Shown here: piece by piece, positions 8,130 to 15,790 of the stretch
How positions within the stretch are numbered: position 1 is the first letter of the stretch
How the letters are laid out: each line of letters opens with the position of its first letter
Assembly: GCF_018531465.1 (NCBI RefSeq)
Contig: NZ_JAHDTF010000047.1
Location: 1-64,000, forward strand
Reading direction: 5' to 3'
DNA: 64,000 nt
Source of the DNA: Sphaerisporangium fuscum
Lineage (GTDB): Bacteria; Actinomycetota; Actinomycetes; Streptosporangiales; Streptosporangiaceae
Notes under the pieces: model-generated
What the model saw: the letters and a program-made list of their open reading frames with translations, nothing else
The model's database searches: none
What the model was told of the DNA's origin: nothing
Program-made: the position numbers and the translations under genes

Positions 8130-8145
8130 AACATGGGAGGTCTCC

Positions 8146-8478
8146 GTGGCGACTCAACAAGAGGAGTCATCGGCATACGAACAGGTGCAGGCGGGGCCGG
8201 AGTTCCAGGAACTGCGCCGGCGCTACCGCAACTGGGCTTTCCCCGTGACCATCGCCTTCCTCGCGTGGTACCTGCTGTACGTGGTGCTGTCGGCCTGGGC
8301 GCGCGGGTTCATGGGCACCAAGGTCTTCGGGAACATCAACGTGGCGCTGATCTTCGGCGTCCTGCAGTTCGTGTCGACGTTCCTCATCGCGTGGGCCTAC
8401 GCCAGGCACGCCGACAGGAAGCTCGACCCGCTGTCCGGCAAGCTCCGCGGCGAGATCGAGGGGACGTCCAATGAGTGA
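8146..8478 (+). CDS. DUF485-family small membrane protein
   Basis: 110 residues, start GTG at 8146 with GGGAGG at 8135-8140. Typical DUF485: EFQELRRRYRNWAFPVTIAFL, two membrane helices (about 31-52 and 65-87) and a charged C-terminus with KLDPLSGKLRGEIE. Its stop overlaps the start of the symporter gene by eight bases (ATGAGTGA, 8471-8478), so the two are translationally coupled. Known partners of this kind are yjcH/actP in E. coli and cg0952/mctC in Corynebacterium. The precise role of DUF485 proteins is unknown; an accessory or assembly function for the symporter is likely. Confidence 0.92.
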   Translation: MATQQEESSAYEQVQAGPEFQELRRRYRNWAFPVTIAFLAWYLLYVVLSAWARGFMGTKVFGNINVALIFGVLQFVSTFLIAWAYARHADRKLDPLSGKLRGEIEGTSNE

Positions 8479-10081
8479 CCAGGCGCTGTCGATCACACTG
8501 TTCGTCATCTTCGTGGCCGCCACGCTCGGCATCACCTTCTGGGCGAGCCGGCACACCAAGAACGCCGCGGACTTCTACGCCGGCGGCCGGTCGTTCAGCG
8601 GCGTGCAGAACGGCCTCGCCATCGGCGGCGACTACATGTCGGCCGCCTCGTTCCTCGGCATCGCGGGCATCATCGCGCTGTCGGGGTACGACGGCTTCCT
8701 GTACTCCATCGGGTTCCTGGTGGCCTGGCTGGTGGCGTTGCTGCTGGTCGCCGAGCTGATGCGCAACTCCGGCAAGTACACCATGGCCGACGTGCTGGCC
8801 TTCCGGATGAGCCCCCGCCCGGTGCGCACCGCCGCGGGCGTCTCCACCATCGTGGTCAGCATCTTCTACCTGCTGGCGCAGATGGTGGGCGCGGGCGCGC
8901 TGGTCGGCCTGCTGTTCGGGATCACCTCCGAGGGCGGCAAGGCGGCGACCATCGCGGTCGTCGGCCTGCTGATGATCGTCTACGTGGTCGTCGGCGGCAT
9001 GAAGGGCACCACCTGGGTGCAGATCGTCAAGGCCGTGCTGCTGATGACGGGCGCCGCGCTGGTGACCCTGCTGGTGCTCGGCCACTTCGGCTTCAACCTC
9101 TCCAGCCTGCTCGGCAGCGCCGCGCAGCAGAGCGGCAAGGGCGACGCCTTCCTGAACGCGGGGCTGAAGTACGGCGTGGACGCCAAGGGCCTGGCGGGCA
9201 AGCTCGACCTGATCAGCCTCGGCCTCGCCCTGGTCCTCGGCACGGCCGGCCTGCCGCACATCCTGATCCGCTTCTACACCGTCCCGACCGCGAAGGACGC
9301 CCGCAAGTCGGTCATCTGGGGCATCGGCATCATCGGCGTGTTCTACCTGCTCACCCTGGTCCTCGGGTTCGGCGCCGCGGCGTTGGTCGGCAGCAAGGCC
9401 ATCGCCGAGCAGAACAAGGCGGGCAACACGGCCGCCCCGCAGCTGGCGCTGAAGATCGGACAGCTGATCTTCGGTGAGGTGGGCGGGACGATCCTGCTCG
9501 CGGTGATCGCCGCGGTGGCGTTCGCCACCATCCTCGCCGTGGTGGCCGGGCTCACCCTGGCCTCGTCCTCCAGCTTCGCCCACGACCTGTACGCCCACGT
9601 GTTCAAGAGGGGGACGGCGACCGACCGGCAGGAGATCCTCGTCGCGAGGATCGCCGCCTTCGTCATCGGCGCGGTGGCCATCGTGCTCGGGATCTTCGCC
9701 CAGTCGCTCAACGTGGCCTTCCTCGTGGCGCTCGCCTTCGCGGTCGCGGCCTCCGGCAACCTGCCCGCCATCCTCTACAGCCTGTTCTGGAAGCGGTTCA
9801 ACACCGCCGGGGCGGTCTCGGCGATCTACGGCGGCCTGGTGTCGGCCGTGCTGCTGGTGGTGTTCTCGCCGGTGGTCTCGGGCACGAAGACCTCGCTGTT
9901 CCCGAGCGCGAACTTCGCCTGGTTCCCGCTGGAGAACCCCGGCCTGGTGTCGATCCCGCTCGGCTTCCTCGCCGGCTACCTCGGGACGGTGCTGAGCAAG
10001 GAGTACAACGCCCGCAAGTACGCCGAGATCGAGGTCCGCTCCCTCACCGGAGCCGGCGCCGAGAAGGCGGTCTCCCACTGA
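8471..10081 (+). CDS. actP: Cation/acetate (monocarboxylate) symporter, ActP/MctC-like
   Basis: 536 residues, about 13 membrane helices. SSS signatures: HTKNAADFYAGGRSFSG, IGGDYMSAASFLGIAGIIAL, GTAGLPHILIRFYTVP and the C-terminal LFWKRFNTAGAVSAIYGGL. It is closer to canonical ActP/MctC than the symporter at 6097 and lacks that gene's insert. It should import acetate, pyruvate or propionate across the cytoplasmic membrane. Coupled to the DUF485 gene before it and preceded by a CRP-type site, while the LytS/LytTR pair lies further upstream, so two inputs may control it. A GC-rich hairpin follows the stop. Confidence 0.92.
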   Translation: MSDQALSITLFVIFVAATLGITFWASRHTKNAADFYAGGRSFSGVQNGLAIGGDYMSAASFLGIAGIIALSGYDGFLYSIGFLVAWLVALLLVAELMRNSGKYTMADVLAFRMSPRPVRTAAGVSTIVVSIFYLLAQMVGAGALVGLLFGITSEGGKAATIAVVGLLMIVYVVVGGMKGTTWVQIVKAVLLMTGAALVTLLVLGHFGFNLSSLLGSAAQQSGKGDAFLNAGLKYGVDAKGLAGKLDLISLGLALVLGTAGLPHILIRFYTVPTAKDARKSVIWGIGIIGVFYLLTLVLGFGAAALVGSKAIAEQNKAGNTAAPQLALKIGQLIFGEVGGTILLAVIAAVAFATILAVVAGLTLASSSSFAHDLYAHVFKRGTATDRQEILVARIAAFVIGAVAIVLGIFAQSLNVAFLVALAFAVAASGNLPAILYSLFWKRFNTAGAVSAIYGGLVSAVLLVVFSPVVSGTKTSLFPSANFAWFPLENPGLVSIPLGFLAGYLGTVLSKEYNARKYAEIEVRSLTGAGAEKAVSH

Positions 10082-10100
10082 CCTTCCGCCACGGAAGCCA

Positions 10101-10145
10101 CCCGGCCGCGAACCCTCCCCACACCTCCGGAGGGCCGCGGCCGGG
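10101..10145 (+). terminator. Hairpin after the actP-like gene
   Basis: CCCGGCCGCG (10101-10110) pairs with CGCGGCCGGG (10136-10145), a perfect 10-bp stem; the loop contains the inner palindrome CCTCCGGAGG. A smaller hairpin, CTTCCG-CCA-CGGAAG (10083-10097), lies directly after the stop codon. Probable terminator, and bidirectional since the molybdoenzyme gene ends on the other strand. Confidence 0.65.
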
Positions 10146-10264
10146 CTCTTGTGTCAGCCGACCGCGTTCCCCGGATGCGCCACCACGCCGTCGAACCGGA
10201 GGGCCGCGGCCGGGCTCGCGTGTCAGCCGACCACGGTCACCGGGTGGGCCACCACGCCGTCGAA
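10127..10264. repeat. 69-bp tandem duplication covering the 3' end and stop codon of the molybdoenzyme gene
   Basis: Bases 10127-10195 and 10196-10264 are two adjacent 69-bp copies that differ at roughly ten positions. The second copy is the real 3' end of the gene at 10223-11344, with its TGA. The first copy, downstream of that gene, would encode nearly the same tail (FDGVVAHPGNAVG and stop, against FDGVVAHPVTVVG and stop). The copy outside the gene also contains one arm of the actP terminator hairpin. Confidence 0.85.
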
Positions 10265-11344
10265 GTGGTAACCCAGGCTGTTGTAGCGCGCCTCGCGCGG
10301 CTGGGTGGCGCCCGTCTCGTCCGTCGCCCTGGCCATCAGCACGTACGGCCCGGGTGTCCTCGGCGCCCAGGCGACGTGCCAGGGCGCCCAGGCGCGGGCC
10401 AGGCGCGGCCCGCGGGTCTCGGCCCGCCGCCAGCTGAGCCCCCCGTCGACGCTGATCTCGACCTTCACGATGTGGCCGTTGCCGGACCAGGAGCGGCCGT
10501 GCAGGATGTGCTGCCGCCCGGCCCGAAGCGTCGCGCCCCACGGCAGCTCGAACGCGCTCTTGACGGCCTGCACGGTCAGCGGCGCGCTGCCCTCCGGCGG
10601 GTATCCCGGCCCGAACATCCGGTAGAAGCGCGTGCTCCACGGCGAGGACAGCGGCCTGCTGGAGACCTCGATGTCACCCAGCCACTTGATCGAGGCGACC
10701 CCGCTCCAGCCGGGGACCACCAGCCGCGCCGGGAAGCCGTGGTCGGGCGGCAGGGGGACGTCGTTCATCTCGTAGGCCACCAGCACGTCGGCCAGGGCCT
10801 TGGTGATGGGCAGCGGGCGGCGTACCGGCCCGTGGTCGACGCCGTCCTCAACGTAGGGGGCGTCGAGGCCGCGCGGCATGACGTCCACGGCGTCCGCGGT
10901 GACCCCGGCCAGGTCGAGGAGGGTCGACAGCCGAACGCCGCGCCAGCGGGCCACGCCGATCGCGCCGAGGCGCCATGGAATGCCGGGGGTACGGGTGCCC
11001 TGCTGCGACTCGAAGAACGCCCGCCCGTTGCCCGCGCACTCGATCGCCACGTCGGCCGTCGTGCACGGCAGGGCCAGCAGATCCTCGTAGGAGAGGCTGC
11101 GGGGCGCGCGCAGGGCGTCGCCGTGCAGGCGCAGCCGCCACGTGCCGGAGTCGATGAGCGGGGTGGCGGTGTGGTTGCGGACGAAGAACCGGTCGTTAGG
11201 GGTGTGGTAACCCTGCCCGCGCATGGCCTCCCACCGCATCTCGGCCACGGTGCCGTGGACCACGAACAGCTCGGGCGGCAGCGGTTTGACGATGGGGGAG
11301 GAGATGACGCCGGCACGGGAGCCAACGTTCTCGTCGAGATCCAT
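10223..11344 (-). CDS. Sulfite-oxidase-family molybdopterin oxidoreductase
   Basis: 373 residues. The N-terminal two thirds form the Mo-cofactor domain: FFVRNHTATP, the Mo-ligating Cys in IECAGNGRAFF, the substrate-region motif LVVPGWSGVASIKWL. The last about 120 residues form the Mo-co dimerisation domain (VKVEISVDGGLSWRRAE). No Tat or Sec signal is present, so it is probably cytoplasmic, unlike many bacterial sulfite dehydrogenases. No haem subunit is adjacent, so the electron acceptor is unknown; oxygen-dependent sulfite oxidase activity as in plants is possible. The ATG at 11344 follows GGGGGT. The stop lies in the second copy of a 69-bp duplication. Confidence 0.88.
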   Translation of the reverse strand: MDLDENVGSRAGVISSPIVKPLPPELFVVHGTVAEMRWEAMRGQGYHTPNDRFFVRNHTATPLIDSGTWRLRLHGDALRAPRSLSYEDLLALPCTTADVAIECAGNGRAFFESQQGTRTPGIPWRLGAIGVARWRGVRLSTLLDLAGVTADAVDVMPRGLDAPYVEDGVDHGPVRRPLPITKALADVLVAYEMNDVPLPPDHGFPARLVVPGWSGVASIKWLGDIEVSSRPLSSPWSTRFYRMFGPGYPPEGSAPLTVQAVKSAFELPWGATLRAGRQHILHGRSWSGNGHIVKVEISVDGGLSWRRAETRGPRLARAWAPWHVAWAPRTPGPYVLMARATDETGATQPREARYNSLGYHFDGVVAHPVTVVG

Positions 11345-11443
11345 ACGGCACCCCCATATCCGGGCAAAGCATCTATATATTTCCTACCAACAAACCAGCC
11401 TATATGTACAGTCTACTTCCCACCCCACCCCACGAGCGCCGAA
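11345..11443 (-). promoter_or_regulatory. AT-rich promoter region of the molybdoenzyme gene
   Basis: In contrast to its surroundings this 99-base stretch is AT-rich, with TATATATAG-like sequence at about 11371-11380 and a CATATAGG at about 11398-11407 on the minus strand. I see no convincing spaced -35/-10 pair, but its composition and place before the ATG at 11344 make it the likely promoter. Confidence 0.45.
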
Positions 11444-11775
11444 CCCCCGACCCACTTCCCAAACCCGCTCCGCAAGGGGCGGACCCGGGATGGGCTACCG
11501 GTTCGGCAGGCGGGCGACAAAGAGACGGTCTTCGCGAGCCCGAGCCCGAGCCCCCGACCCACTTCCCAAGCCCGCCTCGTCAGCAGCGGACCTGGGATGG
11601 GCTACCGGTTCGGCAGGCGGGCGACAAAGAGACGGTCTTCCCGAGCCCGCGAGGGACGAAGCCCCGGCCCACTACCGCCCCCGGGCCCGCGAGGGGCGGG
11701 CTCAGGATCGGGCCGCCGGCCGTCGGGCGGCGGGGTGGTGGACAGTCTCCCGGCGCTCGGCTCGCGGGCGGGGCT
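11444..11775. repeat. Tandem array of about 107-bp repeats (two good copies, one decayed)
   Basis: Copies start at 11444, 11551 and about 11662. The first two share GACCCACTTCCCAA near the start and a nearly identical core (GGGATGGGCTACCGGTTCGG, then GCAGGCGGGCGACAAAGAGA and CGGTCTTC). In the third the core has drifted, though GGATCGGGCC-CGGCCGTCGG and GACAGTCTCC can still be aligned. Several frames stay open because the unit is GC-rich, but no two of them share codon bias with neighbours and none has a ribosome-binding site. I call it non-coding. Confidence 0.75.
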
Positions 11776-11781
11776 CGGCTC

Positions 11782-13497
11782 TCAGTGGGCTGTGAGGTAG
11801 GCCAGCAGGCGGTCGACCGGCCAGGTGTTGACCACGTCGTCGGGGGTCAGCCAGGCCCGCTGGGCGATGCCGACGCCGAACCGGAGGTTGCCGAGGTGCG
11901 GCACGGCGTGCGAGTCGCTGTCGATCGAGAACTTCACGCCGTGGTGGCGGGCGAGCCGCACGAGATCGGACGGCAGGTCGGCGCGGTCGGGGTAGGCGTC
12001 GATCTCCATGATGGTGTTCGTGCGGGCCGCGGCGGCGAACACCGCCTCCCAGTCGGCGTCGACCGGCAGGCGCTTGCCGATCTTGCGGGTGGTGGGGTGG
12101 CCGATGATGTGGACGTGGGGGTTCTCGCAGGCGGCGATGAACCGGCGGGTCATCTCCTCGCGGGACTGGGTGAAATGCGAGTGCACCGAGGCCACGCACA
12201 CGTCGAAGCCCTTGAGGACCTCGGCCGGCCAGTCGACCGTGCCGTCCGGGGCGATGTTGAGCTCGGTGCCGTGCAGCAGCCGCATGCCGGGGTACTCGTC
12301 CTGGAGGCGGTGGAGCCGCTCACGCTGCTCCAGCATCTTGTCGAGCGTCATGCGCTGCATGAAGAGGTTCGGCGCGTGGTCGGTGACCGCGTAGTAGGCG
12401 TACCCCAGAGCGGCCGCCGCCCCCACCATCTCCTCCAGGGAGGCGATGCCGTCGGTGAGGTCGGTGTGGGTGTGCAGGTCGCCCTTCAGGTCGGCGGCCG
12501 TCACCAGCTCGGGCAGCTCGCCGCGCAGCGCGGCCTGCACCTCACCGCCGTCCTCGCGCAGGGTGGGGGGCACCCACTGCATGCCGAGCGCCTGGTAGAT
12601 CTCCTCCTCGGTGCGGGAGGCGATCACCTTCTCGCCCTCGAACAGGCCGTACTCCGACAGCTTCCAGCCGCGCTTGACGCACATCTCGCGCACCCGGACG
12701 TTGTGCTCCTTGGAGCCGGTGAAATACTGCATCGCCGCACCCCACGACTCGGCCGGCACCACGCGCAGGTCGACCTGCAGGCCCTCGGTGGTGCGCACCG
12801 ACGTCTTGCGGTCGCCGCTCGCGATCACCTCGGCGACGTACGGCTGCCGCCGGAACTCCTCCATCAGCGACTCCGGGCCGACGGCCAGGATGTCGATGTC
12901 GCCGACGGTGTCCTTCATGCGGCGCAGCGACCCCGCGTAGGCGATCTTGTCGGCGGGCAGCGACGCCATGACGCGCTCGGCGAGATCCATGGCGACGCCC
13001 AGGTGCACCCGCTCGCCCGCCTGCCGCATCTGCTCGATGCCCTTGAGGAGGTTCTCCTCGGTCTTGGCGCCGAACCCGCGCAGCCCCGCGAGCCGGCCCT
13101 GCCTGATCGCCTCGGCCAGCGCCTCGGGGGAGTCGATGCCGAGCTCGTGGTAGAGGAAGACGGCCTTCTTCGGCCCGAGCGAGGCGATGCGCGTGAGCAT
13201 GCGCACCCCTTCGGGCACCTCGGCCCGCAGCGCGTCGAGCTGGCGGAAGCTGCCCCTCTGGAGGAACTCCTCCATCTTCTTCGCGATCGCCTCGCCCACG
13301 CCGGGCACCCGGCGGACATCGACCTTCGAGATGTCCTCCGGGAACCCCGCTATGGCCTTGGCGGCCTTCTGGTAGCTGCGGACCCTGAACGCGTCACCGC
13401 CGGTCATCGCGAAAAGATCGGCGTACTCCTCAAGAGCCGCCGCCGCCTCGTCGTTCGCCCTCCCCATGGGGGTCAGCTTACGGAAGGGCTCCGACAT
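11782..13497 (-). CDS. polX: DNA polymerase/3'-5' exonuclease PolX
   Basis: 571 residues, the normal bacterial PolX size. Order: helix-hairpin-helix 8-kDa-like region (residues about 20-110, VPGVGEAIAKKMEEFL), polymerase beta-like palm with the metal-binding carboxylates in GDIDILAVG and VDLRVVP, then the PHP domain (about 335-571) with DLHTHTDLTDG, VTDHAPNLF, HGTELNIAPDG and DSDSHAVPHLGNL, the metal ligands of a nuclease. It acts in base-excision and gap repair. I use the ATG at 13497, which has AGGCGGA before it; the ATG at 13467 would give a protein ten residues shorter and is also plausible. Confidence 0.95.
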   Translation of the reverse strand: MSEPFRKLTPMGRANDEAAAALEEYADLFAMTGGDAFRVRSYQKAAKAIAGFPEDISKVDVRRVPGVGEAIAKKMEEFLQRGSFRQLDALRAEVPEGVRMLTRIASLGPKKAVFLYHELGIDSPEALAEAIRQGRLAGLRGFGAKTEENLLKGIEQMRQAGERVHLGVAMDLAERVMASLPADKIAYAGSLRRMKDTVGDIDILAVGPESLMEEFRRQPYVAEVIASGDRKTSVRTTEGLQVDLRVVPAESWGAAMQYFTGSKEHNVRVREMCVKRGWKLSEYGLFEGEKVIASRTEEEIYQALGMQWVPPTLREDGGEVQAALRGELPELVTAADLKGDLHTHTDLTDGIASLEEMVGAAAALGYAYYAVTDHAPNLFMQRMTLDKMLEQRERLHRLQDEYPGMRLLHGTELNIAPDGTVDWPAEVLKGFDVCVASVHSHFTQSREEMTRRFIAACENPHVHIIGHPTTRKIGKRLPVDADWEAVFAAAARTNTIMEIDAYPDRADLPSDLVRLARHHGVKFSIDSDSHAVPHLGNLRFGVGIAQRAWLTPDDVVNTWPVDRLLAYLTAH

Positions 13498-13531
13498 TTC
13501 CGCCTCGCCCCCGGCCCGGCGGGTCCTCGGC

Positions 13532-14506
13532 TCAGTGCACCACGGGACGCGTCCGGTACGGCTCGGCCAGGTAGGCCAGCTCCTTCTCGTCGAGCTCCAG
13601 CCCCACGGCCGCGATGGCGTCGTCCAGGTGGCGTTCCTTGGTGGCGCCGACGATCGGGGCGTTCACGCCGGGCTGGGCGAGCAGCCAGGCCAGGCCCACC
13701 TGGGCCGGGGTGACGCCGCGCTGGGCCGCGACCTCGGCCACCCGGTCGAGGACCGCCTCGTCGCCCTCCCCGCCGTACAGCTGCTCGATACGGCCGTCCG
13801 TGCCGGCCCGCGTGGTGCCGGTGTCCCGCGACCCGGCCCTCGCGATCAGCCCGCGCGCGAGCGGGCTCCACGGGACCAGCCCGACCCCCTGGTCCAGGCA
13901 GAGCGGGATCATCTCGCGCTCCTCCTCGCGGTAGAGGAGGTTGTAGTGATTCTGCATGGACACGAACCTCGTCCAGCCGTTGAGCTCGGCGACGTGCTGC
14001 GCCTTGGCGAACTGCCAGGCGTACATGGTGGAGGCGCCGATGTAGCGGGCCTTGCCGGCGCGGACGACGTCGTGCAGCGCCTCCATCGTCTCCTCGATGG
14101 GCGTCTGGTCGTCCCAGCGGTGGATCTGGTACAGGTCGACGTAGTCGGTGCCCAGCCGCTTGAGAGAGGCGTCGATGGCGTCGAAGATGTGCTTGCGCGA
14201 CAGGCCCCAGTCGTTCTGGCCCTGCCCCACCGGGAAGAACACCTTGGTGGCGAGCACGTAGTCCTCACGGCGGGGGAAGATCCTGCGCAGCAGCCGCCCG
14301 GTGACCTCCTCGCTGGTGCCGGCCGAGTAGACGTCGGCGGTGTCGAAGAAGGTGACGCCCGCGTCGGCGGCCTTGCGGACCAGGGGCTCGCTCCGCTCCT
14401 CGTCGAGCACCCAGTCCTGCCACCTCGACGGGTCGCCGTAGCTCATCATGCCGAGGCAGATCCGCGACACCTTCATCCCGGTCGCACCAAGCCTGACGTA
14501 GTCCAT
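13532..14506 (-). CDS. Aldo/keto reductase (AKR11/12-like)
   Basis: 324 residues, TIM-barrel NADPH-dependent aldo/keto reductase. The whole catalytic tetrad is visible: Asp and Tyr in FDTADVYSAGTSEE, Lys in ATKVFFPVG, His in LYQIHRWDDQTPIEE. The C-terminal NADP-binding part has VNAPIVGATKERHL. An AGGAGG lies at 14514-14519; from it the ATG at 14506 is about eight bases away, so I prefer it over the ATG at 14512 (two bases away) or upstream starts. Substrate unknown. Only 34 bases separate it from polX downstream. Confidence 0.92.
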   Translation of the reverse strand: MDYVRLGATGMKVSRICLGMMSYGDPSRWQDWVLDEERSEPLVRKAADAGVTFFDTADVYSAGTSEEVTGRLLRRIFPRREDYVLATKVFFPVGQGQNDWGLSRKHIFDAIDASLKRLGTDYVDLYQIHRWDDQTPIEETMEALHDVVRAGKARYIGASTMYAWQFAKAQHVAELNGWTRFVSMQNHYNLLYREEEREMIPLCLDQGVGLVPWSPLARGLIARAGSRDTGTTRAGTDGRIEQLYGGEGDEAVLDRVAEVAAQRGVTPAQVGLAWLLAQPGVNAPIVGATKERHLDDAIAAVGLELDEKELAYLAEPYRTRPVVH

Positions 14507-14590
14507 TTCCATACCTCCTGCTGGACATACCATCACGATGCCGTCATCTCAGTCATATCGGCTGATCGCCGGTGGGTGGCGGCCGGGGCG

Positions 14591-15676
14591 TCAGCGCGGT
14601 GGTGGTTCCCAGGGATCTCCGGAGAGGAACCGCTCCAGCGTGGCCGTGTACGGGGCCGGGTCAAGGCCCTTCTTCTCCGCCCAGGTGTCGTCATGGTAGG
14701 TCCGGAGATGGCGCGGACCGGCGTCGGCGATCAGCGTGACCACCGCCCCTTCGATTCCGTCGCGGCGCATGCGCGCGATCAGCTCCAGGCTCGCCCACAG
14801 GGTGGTGCCCGTCGACCCGCCCACAGGCAGGCCCGTCACCGCCCGCACGTGCCGCGCCGCCGCGACGCTGGCGGCGTCCGGGACGGGCACGACCATGTCG
14901 ATCAGCGCGGGGACGAAGGCCGGTTCCATCCGGGGGCGTCCCACGCCCTCGATGCGCGAGGGCATGCCGGTGGCGTAGTCGCCGGCGCCGCTCGCCCAGC
15001 CGGGGAAGTAGGCGGAGTTCTCCGGGTCCGCCACCGCCAGCCGTGTCGGCAGCCCGTGCTCACGGACGTGACGGCCGACGGCGCCGCTGGTCGCGCCGGT
15101 GCCCGCGCCGGCCACCACCCAGCGGGGCACGTCCATGCCGTACCCGGGCAGTTGCCCGAACAGCTCCGCCGCCAGGTCGCCGGCACGCCGGTCGGCGACC
15201 GCGGCGGCCGAGGAGAAGTGGTCCATGAAATGGCCGCTGGTCTCGGCGGCCAGCTCCCGGGCCGCGTCGTAGATCGCCAGTGGCGGGCTGACGAACCGGC
15301 ACTCGCCGCCCAGCCGCTCGACGGGCACGGCCCGCTCGGGCGACGGCTCACCGGGCATGACGGCGATGTAGGGCAGGCCGAGGAGCCTGGCGAAGTACGC
15401 CTCCGCGACCGCCATCGGGCCGCCCGTCGCCCCCACGACCGTGGTGCCTTCGCGGATCCGGCCGCGCGCCATCGCTTCGGCGAACAGTGCGCGGGCCAGG
15501 CGGTGCTTCAGGCTCCCGGTGGGATGCGCCGACTCGTCCTTGAGGTACAGGGCGGCGCCCGAGCCGGCGGGCAGCGGCAGGACGCGCAGCGGCGTCGGCC
15601 CCACCTCGGCGGCCTCGTCCTCCAGCCGCTTGATCGACTCGGCGGCCCATCGGTCGTACGCCCCGGGGCTCGTCAT
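14591..15676 (-). CDS. cds1: PLP-dependent cysteine synthase-fold enzyme, Cds1-like L-cysteine desulfhydrase
   Basis: 361 residues, fold-type II PLP enzyme. The PLP lysine lies in PTGSLKHRLARALF, the substrate-loop region is GATGGPMAVAEAYFARLLGLP, and the phosphate-binding glycine loop is GAGTGATSGAVGRH. The overall pattern, including the C-terminal GLPVGGSTGTTLWASLELI and TYHDDTWAEKKGL, resembles the mycobacterial Cds1 (Rv3684) group, which releases H2S and pyruvate from cysteine, rather than the biosynthetic CysK/CysM. The desulfhydrase role is inferred from family. The ATG at 15676 has only a weak ribosome-binding site. It stands alone between divergent and codirectional neighbours. Confidence 0.82.
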   Translation of the reverse strand: MTSPGAYDRWAAESIKRLEDEAAEVGPTPLRVLPLPAGSGAALYLKDESAHPTGSLKHRLARALFAEAMARGRIREGTTVVGATGGPMAVAEAYFARLLGLPYIAVMPGEPSPERAVPVERLGGECRFVSPPLAIYDAARELAAETSGHFMDHFSSAAAVADRRAGDLAAELFGQLPGYGMDVPRWVVAGAGTGATSGAVGRHVREHGLPTRLAVADPENSAYFPGWASGAGDYATGMPSRIEGVGRPRMEPAFVPALIDMVVPVPDAASVAAARHVRAVTGLPVGGSTGTTLWASLELIARMRRDGIEGAVVTLIADAGPRHLRTYHDDTWAEKKGLDPAPYTATLERFLSGDPWEPPPR

Positions 15677-15754
15677 GGCGCCAAGCTACCGGATCTTGGG
15701 GTCGCTCTGAGGCGGATGTGACCCAGGAACAGGCAGCAACAACGCGAAACTACC

Positions 15755-15784
15755 TTGCCGGGTTTCTTGGCATATTTCTAGGTT
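15755..15784 (+). promoter_or_regulatory. Promoter giving a probable leaderless mRNA
   Basis: TTGCCG (15755-15760), 18 bases, TAGGTT (15779-15784), then exactly six bases to the ATG at 15791. No Shine-Dalgarno sequence is present. In Streptomyces-type promoters TTGNCG and TAGRRT are the preferred hexamers, and this spacing puts the start of transcription at the A of the ATG. Confidence 0.65.
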
Positions 15785-15790
15785 CGTTCC

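Noticed and set aside
10223..11344. Nitrate reductase instead of sulfite-oxidase type enzyme
   Set aside because: The Mo-ligand Cys context (IECAGNGR) and the C-terminal dimerisation domain are those of the sulfite oxidase family, though eukaryotic assimilatory nitrate reductase shares this domain. No haem or flavin domain is attached.
11444..11775. A repeat protein gene in the 107-bp array
   Set aside because: The period is not a multiple of three, the third copy is decayed, there is no ribosome-binding site, and the open frames differ in composition from neighbouring genes.
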